From JAGOGN01 sp036652735 (GTDB taxonomy: Bacteria; Bacillota; Clostridia; Lachnospirales; Lachnospiraceae): 51,689 nt of DNA. The stretch covers positions 1 through 51,689 of the forward strand of contig JAVVVI010000014.1 of NCBI GenBank assembly GCA_036652735.1, given 5' to 3'. The position numbers and the translations under genes are program-made. Below the pieces are notes generated by a model. The model was not told where the DNA came from. It did no database searches and saw only the letters and a program-made list of their open reading frames with translations. Below, in pieces: positions 16,880-25,053 of this stretch (its first letter is position 1; each line of letters opens with the position of its first letter).

Positions 16880-17998
16880 ATGTTAATAAAAAACGGAAAT
16901 TTACATATTGGTGATGGTCATGTATTGTCGAAAACCGACATTCAAATTAAAGATAAAAAGATTTTTGCAATAGGACAAAATTTATCCCAGCAAGAGAATG
17001 AGGAACTGATAGATGCCAGTGGAAAAGAAGTGTTCCCTGGATTTATTGATCCTCTTTGTGCCATTGGAGCTATGGGAATTCCAACCCGGTATATGGATAA
17101 TGCAGAAGCATCCAATCCTGTAATGCCGGAAATGAATCTACGCTACAGTGTAGATCCGGATGAACTCTCTGCCCAGGAATTTTATAAAAGCGGAATTACT
17201 ACCGTAGGTTTGGCACCAAATAACGAGACTGTCTTTGGGGGGCAGATAGCAGTATTTAAAACACCTCCAATGAACTATGCAGAGCGAATGGTAAAAGAAA
17301 AGGTTGCTTTAAAGTGTAGTGTAACAAGTGCTGTAAAAGAGCGGTTTGGTGAAAAAAACATACTTCCTATGACAAAGATGGGAATTTTTTATTTGTGGGA
17401 AAAGATGTTTGCTTCCTTGGAACATAAAAAAGAAGAGTCCTATGATCCTAAGGAGAAAGCAGTGAAAGCAGCGCTAGATGGCGAACTTCCATTTTTGGTT
17501 GCAGCAGAGAGCCAAATGGAAATACAGGCAATTTTGCATTTCTTTAAAGAAAAAAAACAAAGAATTACAATTACAGATGGGTATGAATTTCATACTTGCA
17601 TAAAGGAAATGTTAGAAAACAAAACGAATTTGATTCTTGGAAATTTAAGTTATTTATCACAAAAAACAAAGCATAATATGGATCTGAGAGCATTACAGGC
17701 ATTGATTGACAATGGAAATCTTGTGGCATTTACAAATACCTGTGGGGGATACTCTGAGGGGCGTGAAGTGCTGTTATGGAACGCAATTGATGTGTATCGT
17801 GCAGGGATTGATCCGGAGGAAATTATTCGCATGATGACACTGAATCCAGCAGAGATTCTAGGAATTGAGAATAGGATTGGAAGTATTGAAGAAGGAAAAG
17901 ATGCAGATCTTTCCATTTATTCGGCACATCCGGTTACGAGTTATCAGGCAAGAGTGGAGACTTCTATTGTAAATGGGGAGGTGGTTTATCGTGGATAA
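16880..17998 (+). CDS. Amidohydrolase-superfamily protein lacking metal ligands (probable pseudoenzyme)
   Basis: Protein of 372 residues with the overall amidohydrolase layout: N-terminal beta-sandwich, ASGKEVFPGFIDP leading into the barrel, and the C-terminal LNPAEILGIENRIGSIEEGKDADL signature. It aligns along its length with the next gene's product. The normal HxH after strand 1 is replaced by Leu59-Cys60-Ala61, the next His is Ala208, the fourth ligand region reads TITDGYE without His in place, and the barrel Asp region reads FTNTCGG. It should therefore not bind the usual metal pair. The reading frame is long and clean, so it is not an ordinary decaying gene. A structural or regulatory partner of the active paralog encoded downstream is plausible. 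The two genes overlap by eight bases. Confidence 0.75.
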   Translation: MLIKNGNLHIGDGHVLSKTDIQIKDKKIFAIGQNLSQQENEELIDASGKEVFPGFIDPLCAIGAMGIPTRYMDNAEASNPVMPEMNLRYSVDPDELSAQEFYKSGITTVGLAPNNETVFGGQIAVFKTPPMNYAERMVKEKVALKCSVTSAVKERFGEKNILPMTKMGIFYLWEKMFASLEHKKEESYDPKEKAVKAALDGELPFLVAAESQMEIQAILHFFKEKKQRITITDGYEFHTCIKEMLENKTNLILGNLSYLSQKTKHNMDLRALQALIDNGNLVAFTNTCGGYSEGREVLLWNAIDVYRAGIDPEEIIRMMTLNPAEILGIENRIGSIEEGKDADLSIYSAHPVTSYQARVETSIVNGEVVYRG

Positions 17999-19139
17999 AA
18001 TTATAATTAAAGGTGGTACCCTCCATACGATGACAGATAAGGGAAACTTTATTGGTGATGTTTTAATCCTGGATGGTAAAATCGCAGGAGTGGAAAAAGA
18101 AATTAATGACAGCGAAGCTAAAATCATTGATGCAAAGGGGCTGCATGTGCTTCCTGGTTTAATAGATGCACATTCTCATTTAGGTCTGTTTAATTTTAAT
18201 TCAGACAAGGGTGTGGATGATGCAAATGAGATGACGAAAGAAAATACGCCTGCAATGGACGCACGCTATGGAGTCGATCTTGATCTTCCGGAGTTTCAGG
18301 CAAGCATTCGCCACGGAATTACAACCTTGCTTCTTACACCGGGAAGCGGAAATGTAATTTGTGGACTTCCTTTTGTTACGAAGTCATATGGAACCAATAT
18401 TTTTGATATGACGGTGAAATTTCCCTGTGCATTAAAAATTGCGTTTGGTGGAAACCCAAAAAACACCTATGGTGCAAGAGGACAGCTTCCTATGACGCGT
18501 ATGGGAATTGCCCATGTACTCAGAGAAAAGCTTATGGAAGCAAAGCACTATATGGAAGAGAAGGATGCCGGGAAAAATCCGGACTATGATATGGATTTAG
18601 AAGCAATCATTCCTGCTTTAAAGGGAGAAATTCCATTTAAAATGCATTGTACACAATATGATATGCTTACAGCAATTGAGATTGCAAAAGAATTTCATGT
18701 GGAATTCTCACTAGAACATGCTTGGGGTGCAACCGATTATTTAGATGAAATTGTTGAGAGTGGTGCAAATATCTGTTATGGGCCAATTGCAACTTACCGT
18801 TCACCGGGTGAGCGACGCAAGGTAGATGTTGAAGCTGTGAAACTGTTAGATGACCGTGGAGTAAATGTGGCAATTATCACGGATTCACCGATCCTTAGTA
18901 TTGAATCCCTGTATCATCATATTGGGGAGGCTGTAAGAGAAGGATTGGATGTGGAACGGGCACTTCGTATGGTTACGATTAATCCCGCAAAGATTTTAAA
19001 AGTGGAAGATCGGCTTGGAAGTCTGGAAATTGGTAAAGATGGAGATCTGGCTATTTTCAAGGGACTGCTAGGGCTGGATACCAATGCAGAGGTACAGTAT
19101 ACCTTAGTTGAAGGAAAAGTTGTATATCAAAATAAATAA
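17991..19139 (+). CDS. Amidohydrolase (imidazolonepropionase-like), probable active enzyme
   Basis: Metal-dependent hydrolase of 382 residues from the GTG at 17991, chosen because GGGGAGGTGG lies six bases upstream; an in-frame ATG at 17973 overlaps that ribosome site. Ligands are present in order: His61-Ser-His63 in LIDAHSHLG, His219 in FKMHC, His243 in SLEHAWG and Asp298 in ITDSP. The C-terminal NPAKILKVEDRLGSLEIGKDGDLAIF signature is intact. The reaction is probably cleavage of a cyclic amide or amide bond in a small N-containing compound. The upstream peptide-type importer and GntR regulator suggest an imported amino-acid derivative. A strong terminator follows. Confidence 0.82.
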   Translation: MDKIIIKGGTLHTMTDKGNFIGDVLILDGKIAGVEKEINDSEAKIIDAKGLHVLPGLIDAHSHLGLFNFNSDKGVDDANEMTKENTPAMDARYGVDLDLPEFQASIRHGITTLLLTPGSGNVICGLPFVTKSYGTNIFDMTVKFPCALKIAFGGNPKNTYGARGQLPMTRMGIAHVLREKLMEAKHYMEEKDAGKNPDYDMDLEAIIPALKGEIPFKMHCTQYDMLTAIEIAKEFHVEFSLEHAWGATDYLDEIVESGANICYGPIATYRSPGERRKVDVEAVKLLDDRGVNVAIITDSPILSIESLYHHIGEAVREGLDVERALRMVTINPAKILKVEDRLGSLEIGKDGDLAIFKGLLGLDTNAEVQYTLVEGKVVYQNK

Positions 19140-19147
19140 AAATAAGG

Positions 19148-19190
19148 AACGCAGAAAAAACGAATTGGATGTTTTTCTGCGTTTTTTTTG
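19148..19190 (+). terminator. Rho-independent terminator after the amidohydrolase genes
   Basis: AACGCAGAAAAA (19148-19159) pairs with TTTTTCTGCGTT (19172-19183) and is followed by a T run to 19189. This is a textbook end for the transporter/amidohydrolase unit. The remaining gap to secDF (19191-19326) holds no recognised element. Confidence 0.85.
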
Positions 19191-19326
19191 TAAGATTTTT
19201 TGTTAAAATACTGTTAAGAAGAAGGCTATTTAGTTGATTTTTACTGGGTCTATAGTAAGATTAAGAGGAAAGGCAGGCAGCCTTTCTTTAGGTAGATGAA
19301 AAGAGAAAAAAGAAAAGGGGAACGAG

Positions 19327-21504
19327 ATGAAACCGAGTAAAAAGATACTGACAGTATTAATTGTTGTGATTGTTGCCATTTTGGGACTTGCAGCGTTTGG
19401 ACTGGGAGATGAATTAAAAGGAGCTGCAAAGATTCGATTTGGTATTGATATAAGAGGAGGGGTAGAAGCAATCTTTGAACCTCGTGGTCTGGATCGCCAG
19501 GCAACAAAAAAGGAGCTGGGAACGGCTCGAAATATAATCGAAACAAGACTGGATGCCAAGAATATTACGGATCGAGAAGTAACAATCGATGAAAAAGGAA
19601 ATTATATTATTGTTCGTTTTCCATGGAAGTCCGAAGAAAAAAGCTTTAATCCGGAAGATGCAATCAGAGAATTAGGTGAGATGGCCTTGCTTTCTTTTCG
19701 GGATGAGCAGGGAACAATCTTACTGGAAGGAAAAAATGTAAAGTCTGCGGAAGCCGTTCAGGATACTTCAGGAGTTACAAAGTCCTACGCGGTAGAATTG
19801 TTATTTGACAAAGAAGGGGCAAAATTATTTGAGGATGCAACCGGCAAACTAGTTGGAAAAAATATGGGAATCTATATGGATGAAACATTAATTTCAAATC
19901 CAAATGTGGAACATAAGATTACCGGTGATCAGGCCGAGATTAATAATATGGAAAGCTATGAAGCAGCAAAATCTTTAGCTGAAAAAATCAATGCGGGTTC
20001 CCTTCCATTTTCCTTGTCCACAACGAATTTTAGTACCATTAGTCCAACAATGGGCAACAATGCATTACATATTATGGTAATTGCCGGATTTATTGCATTT
20101 GCAATTATTTGTGGATTTATGGTTATATATTATAAATTACCGGGAATTGTAGCCTGTCTTACTTTAATATTGCAAATGTCCCTACAGTTACTTGCAATTT
20201 CAGTACCTCAGTATACCTTAACATTACCAGGAATTGCCGGTATTATTCTTTCCCTTGGAATGGCGGTAGATGCAAATATTATTATTTCCGAACGAATATC
20301 GGAAGAACTTAAGAAGGGTCTTACGGTTGTAGAGGCAGTTAAAAAAGGCTATAAGAGTGCATTTTCCTCTGTATTGGATGGCAATGTAACAACTGCCATT
20401 GTAGCTGTAATCCTGATGATTTTTGGTTCCGGATCCATGTTAAGCTTTGGCTATACTCTGCTGATTGGTATGATTGTCAATGTACTTGTAGGAGTGAGTG
20501 TATCAAAAATGCTTCTTCTTTCCTTTTTACAATATCCAAACTTAAATGAAGCCAAGCATTTTCGTAAGAAAAAAGAAATCGTTGTGTTTAAATTCTTTCA
20601 AAAGAAAAAGATTTACGCGCTTATATCCGGAGTAGTATTCCTTGTGGGAATTGTCTGCTGTGTTACAAGGGGAGTTACATTGGATACCCAGTTTACCGGA
20701 GGAGCAGTCATTAGCTATATGGCGGAAGGTAAGATCAATACGGATCAATTGGAGGCAGCCATTGAAAAAGGAACCAATCGTCCGGTTACGGTTCAGGTAA
20801 CAAAAAACAGTGTAGAGAAAACACAGAATATTGTGGTGACGCTTGCCGGAAATAAAGGTCTTTCCCCTGAAAATCAGAAAATGATAACAAAAGCTGTAAA
20901 TTCCGTGCTATCGGAAAAAGCAGTGTTGGCGGAAACGTATGCTGTGGAGCCATATATTGGCGCAAAGGCCTTACGTAATTCAGGAATTGCAATTATACTT
21001 TCTTCGATCTTTATTATTATTTATGTGTGGATACGGTTTGCAACACTTCATGGATTAGCAGCAGGCTTGACCGCTATGGTAGCATTGGTGCATGATGTAA
21101 TCGTAGTATTTTTCACCTTTGCAATCTTTGGTATTCCATTGAATGATGCCTTTGTGGCAGTGGTACTTACGATTATTGGTTATTCCATTAATGATACGAT
21201 TGTGCTTTATGATCGTATTCGGGAAAATAGGGAACGGGAACCCGGACAGTCTGTGATTGAACTTGTAAACCAAAGCATTACCCAGACGCTTTCCAGAAGC
21301 ATAAATACCTCCCTCACAACGGGATTGTGTGTGCTGGTAATTTTAGCTGCTTCGATTCTGTTCCAAATAGGATCCATTCGTGAATTTTCACTTCCAATGT
21401 TCTTTGGATTAATTAGTGGATGTTATTCATCGGTATGTATTGCAAGTATTTTATGGGCAATGATTGAGAAGAAAAAAGAGAAGAAATTAGAACTGAATTC
21501 CTAG
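19327..21504 (+). CDS. secDF: Protein translocase subunit SecDF (fused SecD and SecF)
   Basis: Membrane protein of 725 residues that uses the proton gradient to help pull exported proteins through SecYEG. The SecD half (about 1-400) has one N-terminal helix, FGIDIRGGVEAIFEP, a periplasm-side P1-like domain, then the membrane block with LGMAVDANIIISERI. The SecF half (about 420-725) has FTGGAVISY, then YIGAKALRNSGIAI and TIIGYSINDTIVLYDRIREN. Fusion of the two subunits is common in Firmicutes. It seems to be a stand-alone unit between two terminators; no clear promoter was found in the gap before it. Confidence 0.93.
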   Translation: MKPSKKILTVLIVVIVAILGLAAFGLGDELKGAAKIRFGIDIRGGVEAIFEPRGLDRQATKKELGTARNIIETRLDAKNITDREVTIDEKGNYIIVRFPWKSEEKSFNPEDAIRELGEMALLSFRDEQGTILLEGKNVKSAEAVQDTSGVTKSYAVELLFDKEGAKLFEDATGKLVGKNMGIYMDETLISNPNVEHKITGDQAEINNMESYEAAKSLAEKINAGSLPFSLSTTNFSTISPTMGNNALHIMVIAGFIAFAIICGFMVIYYKLPGIVACLTLILQMSLQLLAISVPQYTLTLPGIAGIILSLGMAVDANIIISERISEELKKGLTVVEAVKKGYKSAFSSVLDGNVTTAIVAVILMIFGSGSMLSFGYTLLIGMIVNVLVGVSVSKMLLLSFLQYPNLNEAKHFRKKKEIVVFKFFQKKKIYALISGVVFLVGIVCCVTRGVTLDTQFTGGAVISYMAEGKINTDQLEAAIEKGTNRPVTVQVTKNSVEKTQNIVVTLAGNKGLSPENQKMITKAVNSVLSEKAVLAETYAVEPYIGAKALRNSGIAIILSSIFIIIYVWIRFATLHGLAAGLTAMVALVHDVIVVFFTFAIFGIPLNDAFVAVVLTIIGYSINDTIVLYDRIRENREREPGQSVIELVNQSITQTLSRSINTSLTTGLCVLVILAASILFQIGSIREFSLPMFFGLISGCYSSVCIASILWAMIEKKKEKKLELNS

Positions 21505-21513
21505 TGAAGAAAG

Positions 21514-21542
21514 AAGAAGGCGAGATTAAATCTCGCCTTCTT
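21514..21542. terminator. Bidirectional terminator between secDF and the - strand regulator gene
   Basis: A 12-base stem (21514-21525 with 21531-21542) around loop TTAAA. T-rich sequence follows on both strands. The - strand regulator's stop codon (TTA at 21526-21528 on the + strand) lies in the loop, so the hairpin is shared by both converging genes. Confidence 0.8.
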
Positions 21543-22233
21543 TCATTCTATAGCCAACGCCGACCTCGGTATAAATGTATTGCGGTTCCGCTGGATTGTA
21601 TTCTATTTTTCTTCGGATATTAGCCATGTTAACACGGAGAATCTTATTATCCGTATCCGCATAGGGTCCCCATACATGAGTCATTAAAGAGGAGTATGTA
21701 ATTACTTTTCCGGAGTTCTGAGCTAGAAAGGAGACAATCTTATATTCCACCGGTGTAAGATGAATCAGATGATTCTCTAATTGAACCAGACGCCGCTCAA
21801 AATCAATAGAAAGCATTCCACAGGTATAGGTATGCAAAAGACCATTGGAATCCCCGGTAAGCTTGTTACTGTGCCGTAAAGAGGTGCGAATTCTTGCAAT
21901 CAGCTCAGGCGTACCAAAGGGTTTGGTGATATAATCGTCGGCACCTGCCTCCAGAGCAGCCACCTTTTCCCGTTCCTGACTTCGGGCGGAAACAACAATA
22001 ATGGGGCTGTCGGACCATTCCCGTACTTTCTTTAAGATCGACATACCATCCATATCCGGAAGACCTAAATCAAGCAAAATAATATCCGGGCATTGGGAAC
22101 TAATCAATGAGAGCCCCTCTGTGCCGGTAAAAGCCTGAACAACTTTATACTCATGGTTAATCAAAGTATTCCGAATAAAACTGGAGATATATTTTTCATC
22201 TTCTATAATTAAAATTGTTATTTTACCACTCAT
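21526..22233 (-). CDS. KdpE-like OmpR-family response regulator
   Basis: Transcription factor of 235 residues: receiver with Glu/Asp pair in IIEDEKY, phospho-Asp55 in LLDLGLP and Lys104 in YITKPFG, then a winged-helix domain ending in YIYTEVGVGYRMKE. The start at 22233 follows GGAGGAAGATC. A longer frame runs up to 22272 without a ribosome site and would add 13 residues homologous to nothing obvious. Its start overlaps the kinase gene's end by 11 bases, so the pair is coupled. It resembles KdpE in sequence, but no potassium-pump genes are nearby; target genes are unknown. Confidence 0.87.
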   Translation of the reverse strand: MSGKITILIIEDEKYISSFIRNTLINHEYKVVQAFTGTEGLSLISSQCPDIILLDLGLPDMDGMSILKKVREWSDSPIIVVSARSQEREKVAALEAGADDYITKPFGTPELIARIRTSLRHSNKLTGDSNGLLHTYTCGMLSIDFERRLVQLENHLIHLTPVEYKIVSFLAQNSGKVITYSSLMTHVWGPYADTDNKILRVNMANIRRKIEYNPAEPQYIYTEVGVGYRMKEGEI

Positions 22234-23305
22234 GATCTTCCTCCTTTGGAAGTGAAAACTTAAATTCTGCACCTAGTTCTTTGTTTTTTGCAGAAATCGT
22301 TCCATTATGTGCTTCGATTATGGTTCTGCAGATGGATAGTCCAATACCCATTCCCCGGTGACCATCCAATAACCGGGCATCACAATCTTTGGTACCATCA
22401 AAGAGGGTGAGAAGCCGGGAGGGATCAATTCCCTTGCCAAAATCCCGAATGTGAAAAGTAATAGAATGAATGTCATCCGTAACAGTGACTTCTGTTGGAT
22501 GACTGCTATTAGAATGAAGAAAAGCGTTTTCCAATAGATTTATAATTACTTGTTCAATTAAGAGGGGGTCCATGGGAAGCAAAATAAATTCACTTGGTAT
22601 TCGTACCTGTACCTGGGCATCCGGGTGGCGTTTTCGAAACCGCTGTACCGCTTCTGATGTGACTTCCTCTACTGCTTCCTGTGATTTCGTTACCTTACTG
22701 GCTGTGTCGTGTATTCTGGTAACGGATAATAAATTTTCCACCATATTTAAAAGCCAATTGGAATCTTCTGATATTTGGGAGACCAATTCATTCTTTTTAT
22801 CTAAAGTCAGGGTTTCATCTTCAAGAAAAGAGGCACAGGCACCAATAATACTTGTTAAGGGAGTTCGCAAATCATGGGAAACTGCACGAAGAAGATTCGC
22901 ACGCATTTTTTCTTTTTCTGCATCCCTTAGTTTTTCAGCGTGTTCCGCAAGAAGTTTAGACTGTATTTTCATATGTGAGGTGGTTGCACTGGCAATCAAG
23001 GAGATTGCAAGCATAAATAAAAAAGTGATGGGATAACCACTTAAGGTAAAATCTATTTGAAAATGGGGATAAGTAAAAAAATAATTAACGGAAATCACAT
23101 ATAATAAAGCGGAACAGATACCATACCAATATCCTTCGGTATATTTGGCAGTAAGCATTAAGGCCAGAATATAAATCAAAGAAATATTGGTAGAACCATT
23201 GGGAACAAGTAAGCTGTAAATAAAAGCAATCAGGCTGGAAAACAGTATCACAAGACCTGTAAATAGAAGGTCATGCAGCCGTAATGAAGCAGGTTTTGAT
23301 TTCAT
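22223..23305 (-). CDS. KdpD-like histidine kinase lacking the N-terminal KdpD/Usp region
   Basis: Membrane kinase of 360 residues. Residues 12-108 form the DUF4118 membrane block of KdpD with four helices, including the YGICSALLYVISVNYFFTYP and TFLFMLAISLIAS stretches. A coiled linker leads to HisKA with phospho-His144 in AVSHDLRTP, N-box INLLENAF, G1 DFGKGID and G2 GMGIGLSIC. Full KdpD proteins have about 400 more residues at the N-terminus (KdpD and Usp domains), and these are absent. Truncated KdpD-like kinases of this size are widespread in Firmicutes and not always tied to potassium. The start codon follows AGGAGGACAA. Confidence 0.87.
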   Translation of the reverse strand: MKSKPASLRLHDLLFTGLVILFSSLIAFIYSLLVPNGSTNISLIYILALMLTAKYTEGYWYGICSALLYVISVNYFFTYPHFQIDFTLSGYPITFLFMLAISLIASATTSHMKIQSKLLAEHAEKLRDAEKEKMRANLLRAVSHDLRTPLTSIIGACASFLEDETLTLDKKNELVSQISEDSNWLLNMVENLLSVTRIHDTASKVTKSQEAVEEVTSEAVQRFRKRHPDAQVQVRIPSEFILLPMDPLLIEQVIINLLENAFLHSNSSHPTEVTVTDDIHSITFHIRDFGKGIDPSRLLTLFDGTKDCDARLLDGHRGMGIGLSICRTIIEAHNGTISAKNKELGAEFKFSLPKEEDHEW

Positions 23306-23355
23306 TTGTCCTCCTCAAAAGATAGAAAATATCATAAGTATTAGTGTTTATGCTG

Positions 23356-23384
23356 ACTATACCATTATCTCTTTTGAACTCTAA
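23356..23384 (-). promoter_or_regulatory. Possible promoter for the KdpD/KdpE-like pair
   Basis: On the - strand TTAGAG (23384-23379), a 17-base spacer and TATAGT (23361-23356). The -35 box is poor, as expected for an activator-dependent promoter. The inverted repeat at 23387-23417 lies directly upstream. Confidence 0.4.
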
Positions 23385-23386
23385 AA

Positions 23387-23417
23387 TAGCAAGAGGAAAA
23401 ATGCTAAAATCTTGCTA
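23387..23417. promoter_or_regulatory. Inverted repeat upstream of the kinase promoter (operator or terminator)
   Basis: TAGCAAGA (23387-23394) and TCTTGCTA (23410-23417) form a perfect 8-base inverted repeat with a 15-base gap. It could be the binding site of the KdpE-like regulator because it abuts the weak -35 box. Alternatively it is a weak hairpin terminator for the ZIP gene, which ends at 23432 on the same strand. Confidence 0.45.
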
Positions 23418-23431
23418 AGATGTAGGAGTTA

Positions 23432-24232
23432 TCAGCCAAGCGAAAGGTCTAAAATCATCATAATAGAAAAGCCAATCAGGGTAAATAGAGCCATTAATTC
23501 TTTTCGCTCATTGGACTGACTTTCGGGAATTAATTCATCGACTACTACGTATATCATGGCACCGGCTGCAAAAGCCAAAAGAAATGGAAGTAAGTATCGT
23601 AGTTTAAGCACAAGTAAAGCACCAAGAACGCCTGCAATTGGTTCTACAATTCCACTTAACTGTCCCAGAAAAAAAGCTTTTTTTCGGGAAAGACCTTCAC
23701 GGCGAAGAGGAACACTGACAGCCGTTCCTTCCGGAAAGTTCTGAATGCCGATTCCAATGGCCAATAGCCATGCAGCAGGAAGGGTTGCACCATCCAGACC
23801 ATAGGCAAGTGAGCCAAAGGCAACTCCAACAGCCATGCCCTCCGGAATGTTATGTAGCGTAATGGAAAAAATCAACATGAGACAGCGATGCATGGAAGAG
23901 GTGGGAGTCTTTGGACTGCTTTTTGTAAGAAGGCGTAAAAATAGTTTATCACCACAAAATAACAACAATCCACCACCGAAAAATCCAATAAAGGTAACAA
24001 GCCAGGGGATCATATGGAGGTTTTTTGCCATTTCAATCGCCGGGGACAACAGGGACCAAAAGGAAGAAGCAGTCATTACACCGGCTGCAATACCAAGCAT
24101 GGCATCCATAATAGTTCCACTGGTGGATTTGAAAAAGAATACCAGAGCAGCACCCAAAGCAGTAATACTCCAGGTAAAAATTGTTGCAGCAAGCGCCTGA
24201 AGTGGAAAGGAAAGTTCATTTAAAGAAAGCAT
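23432..24232 (-). CDS. ZIP family metal transporter
   Basis: Integral membrane protein of 266 residues from the ATG at 24232; an in-frame longer reading lacks a ribosome site, and AAAAGGAAACAATGG precedes the chosen start. About eight helices are seen. The metal-site helices carry HNIPEGMAVG (helix 4), QNFPEGTAV (helix 5, with Asn-Phe in place of the usual His-Asn order) and GQLSGIVEPI. A GufA/ZupT-like assignment is favoured; likely cargo is Zn2+ or another divalent cation. It has a short linker instead of the long His-rich loop between helices 3 and 4. It is divergent from the Bce-type regulator gene. Confidence 0.87.
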   Translation of the reverse strand: MLSLNELSFPLQALAATIFTWSITALGAALVFFFKSTSGTIMDAMLGIAAGVMTASSFWSLLSPAIEMAKNLHMIPWLVTFIGFFGGGLLLFCGDKLFLRLLTKSSPKTPTSSMHRCLMLIFSITLHNIPEGMAVGVAFGSLAYGLDGATLPAAWLLAIGIGIQNFPEGTAVSVPLRREGLSRKKAFFLGQLSGIVEPIAGVLGALLVLKLRYLLPFLLAFAAGAMIYVVVDELIPESQSNERKELMALFTLIGFSIMMILDLSLG

Positions 24233-24287
24233 CCATTGTTTCCTTTTTTTTATAGAATATGCAAATTTCAAAAAAAGGTAATACATA

Positions 24288-24316
24288 TTGATAATTTGAA
24301 TGGAAAATAATATAAT
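24288..24316 (+). promoter_or_regulatory. Promoter for the Bce-type regulator and nucleoside-catabolism operon
   Basis: TTGATA (24288-24293), a 17-base spacer and TATAAT (24311-24316), 44 bases before the start codon at 24361. The match is strong enough to suggest constitutive expression of the regulator and the genes coupled to it. Confidence 0.65.
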
Positions 24317-24360
24317 GAAATGGAACAAGAGCAGACACAACAACAATAAAGGAAAAAGGT

Positions 24361-25053
24361 ATGTATCGAATTTTAATTGTAGAGGACGATAATAACATTG
24401 CGGATTCTATCGAACACCAGTTATCAAAATGGGGATGGGAAGTAAAGGCAGTAAAGGATTTTCAAAATGTAATGGCAGTTTTTTCCGAGTATGAACCCCA
24501 GTTGGTACTGCTGGACATTATGCTCCCCTTTTTTAATGGTTATCATTGGTGTACCCAGATACGCAAAGAATCAAAAGTACCAATTCTTTTTCTTTCATCC
24601 GTGGCAGACAATATGAATATTGTAATGGCAATGAATATGGGTGGAGATGATTTTATTGTGAAGCCCTTTGACATTCAGGTTTTAACAGCTAAGATTCAGG
24701 CAATTCTCAGAAGAACCTATGATTTTTCCGGACAGGCAAATTTAATTGAGCATCAGGGAGCAGTATTAAATTTAAACCGGCATTCTTTGACATTTCAGGG
24801 AGAAAAGATAGATTTAACCAAGAACGAGTTTGGAATTCTACAGCAGCTGATGGAAAAGAAAGGAACGATTGTATCAAGAGAGGTCATTATGGCGGCATTG
24901 TGGGAATCGGATAGTTTTATAGATGAAAATACACTTACGGTGAATATGAATCGTCTGAGAAAAAAATTAGAAGGTGCAGGTCTGAAGGAATTTATTTTAA
25001 CAAAAAAAGGAATTGGCTATATGATTGGTTCATCCAGTGGAGGGAACAGATGA
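24361..25053 (+). CDS. BceR-like OmpR-family response regulator
   Basis: Transcription factor of 230 residues. The receiver has IVEDDNN, phospho-Asp52 in VLLDIMLPFFNGY and Lys101 in IVKPFDIQ, and the DNA-binding winged helix ends in LTKKGIGYMIG. The LPFFNGYHWC and NMGGDDFIVKPFD stretches are characteristic of the BceR/VraR-type group that pairs with short intramembrane kinases and Bce-type ABC transporters. That kinase and transporter are found 4.3 kb downstream. The stop overlaps the deoB start as ATGA, so regulator and phosphopentomutase are translationally coupled. Confidence 0.85.
   Translation: MYRILIVEDDNNIADSIEHQLSKWGWEVKAVKDFQNVMAVFSEYEPQLVLLDIMLPFFNGYHWCTQIRKESKVPILFLSSVADNMNIVMAMNMGGDDFIVKPFDIQVLTAKIQAILRRTYDFSGQANLIEHQGAVLNLNRHSLTFQGEKIDLTKNEFGILQQLMEKKGTIVSREVIMAALWESDSFIDENTLTVNMNRLRKKLEGAGLKEFILTKKGIGYMIGSSSGGNR

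Noticed and set aside
22572..23036. 154-residue + strand reading frame
   Set aside because: Antisense to the KdpD-like kinase gene, Ser-rich low-complexity product, no ribosome site.
21526..24232. Possible kdp potassium-pump locus
   Set aside because: Only a truncated KdpD-like kinase and a regulator are present; no kdpFABC genes.
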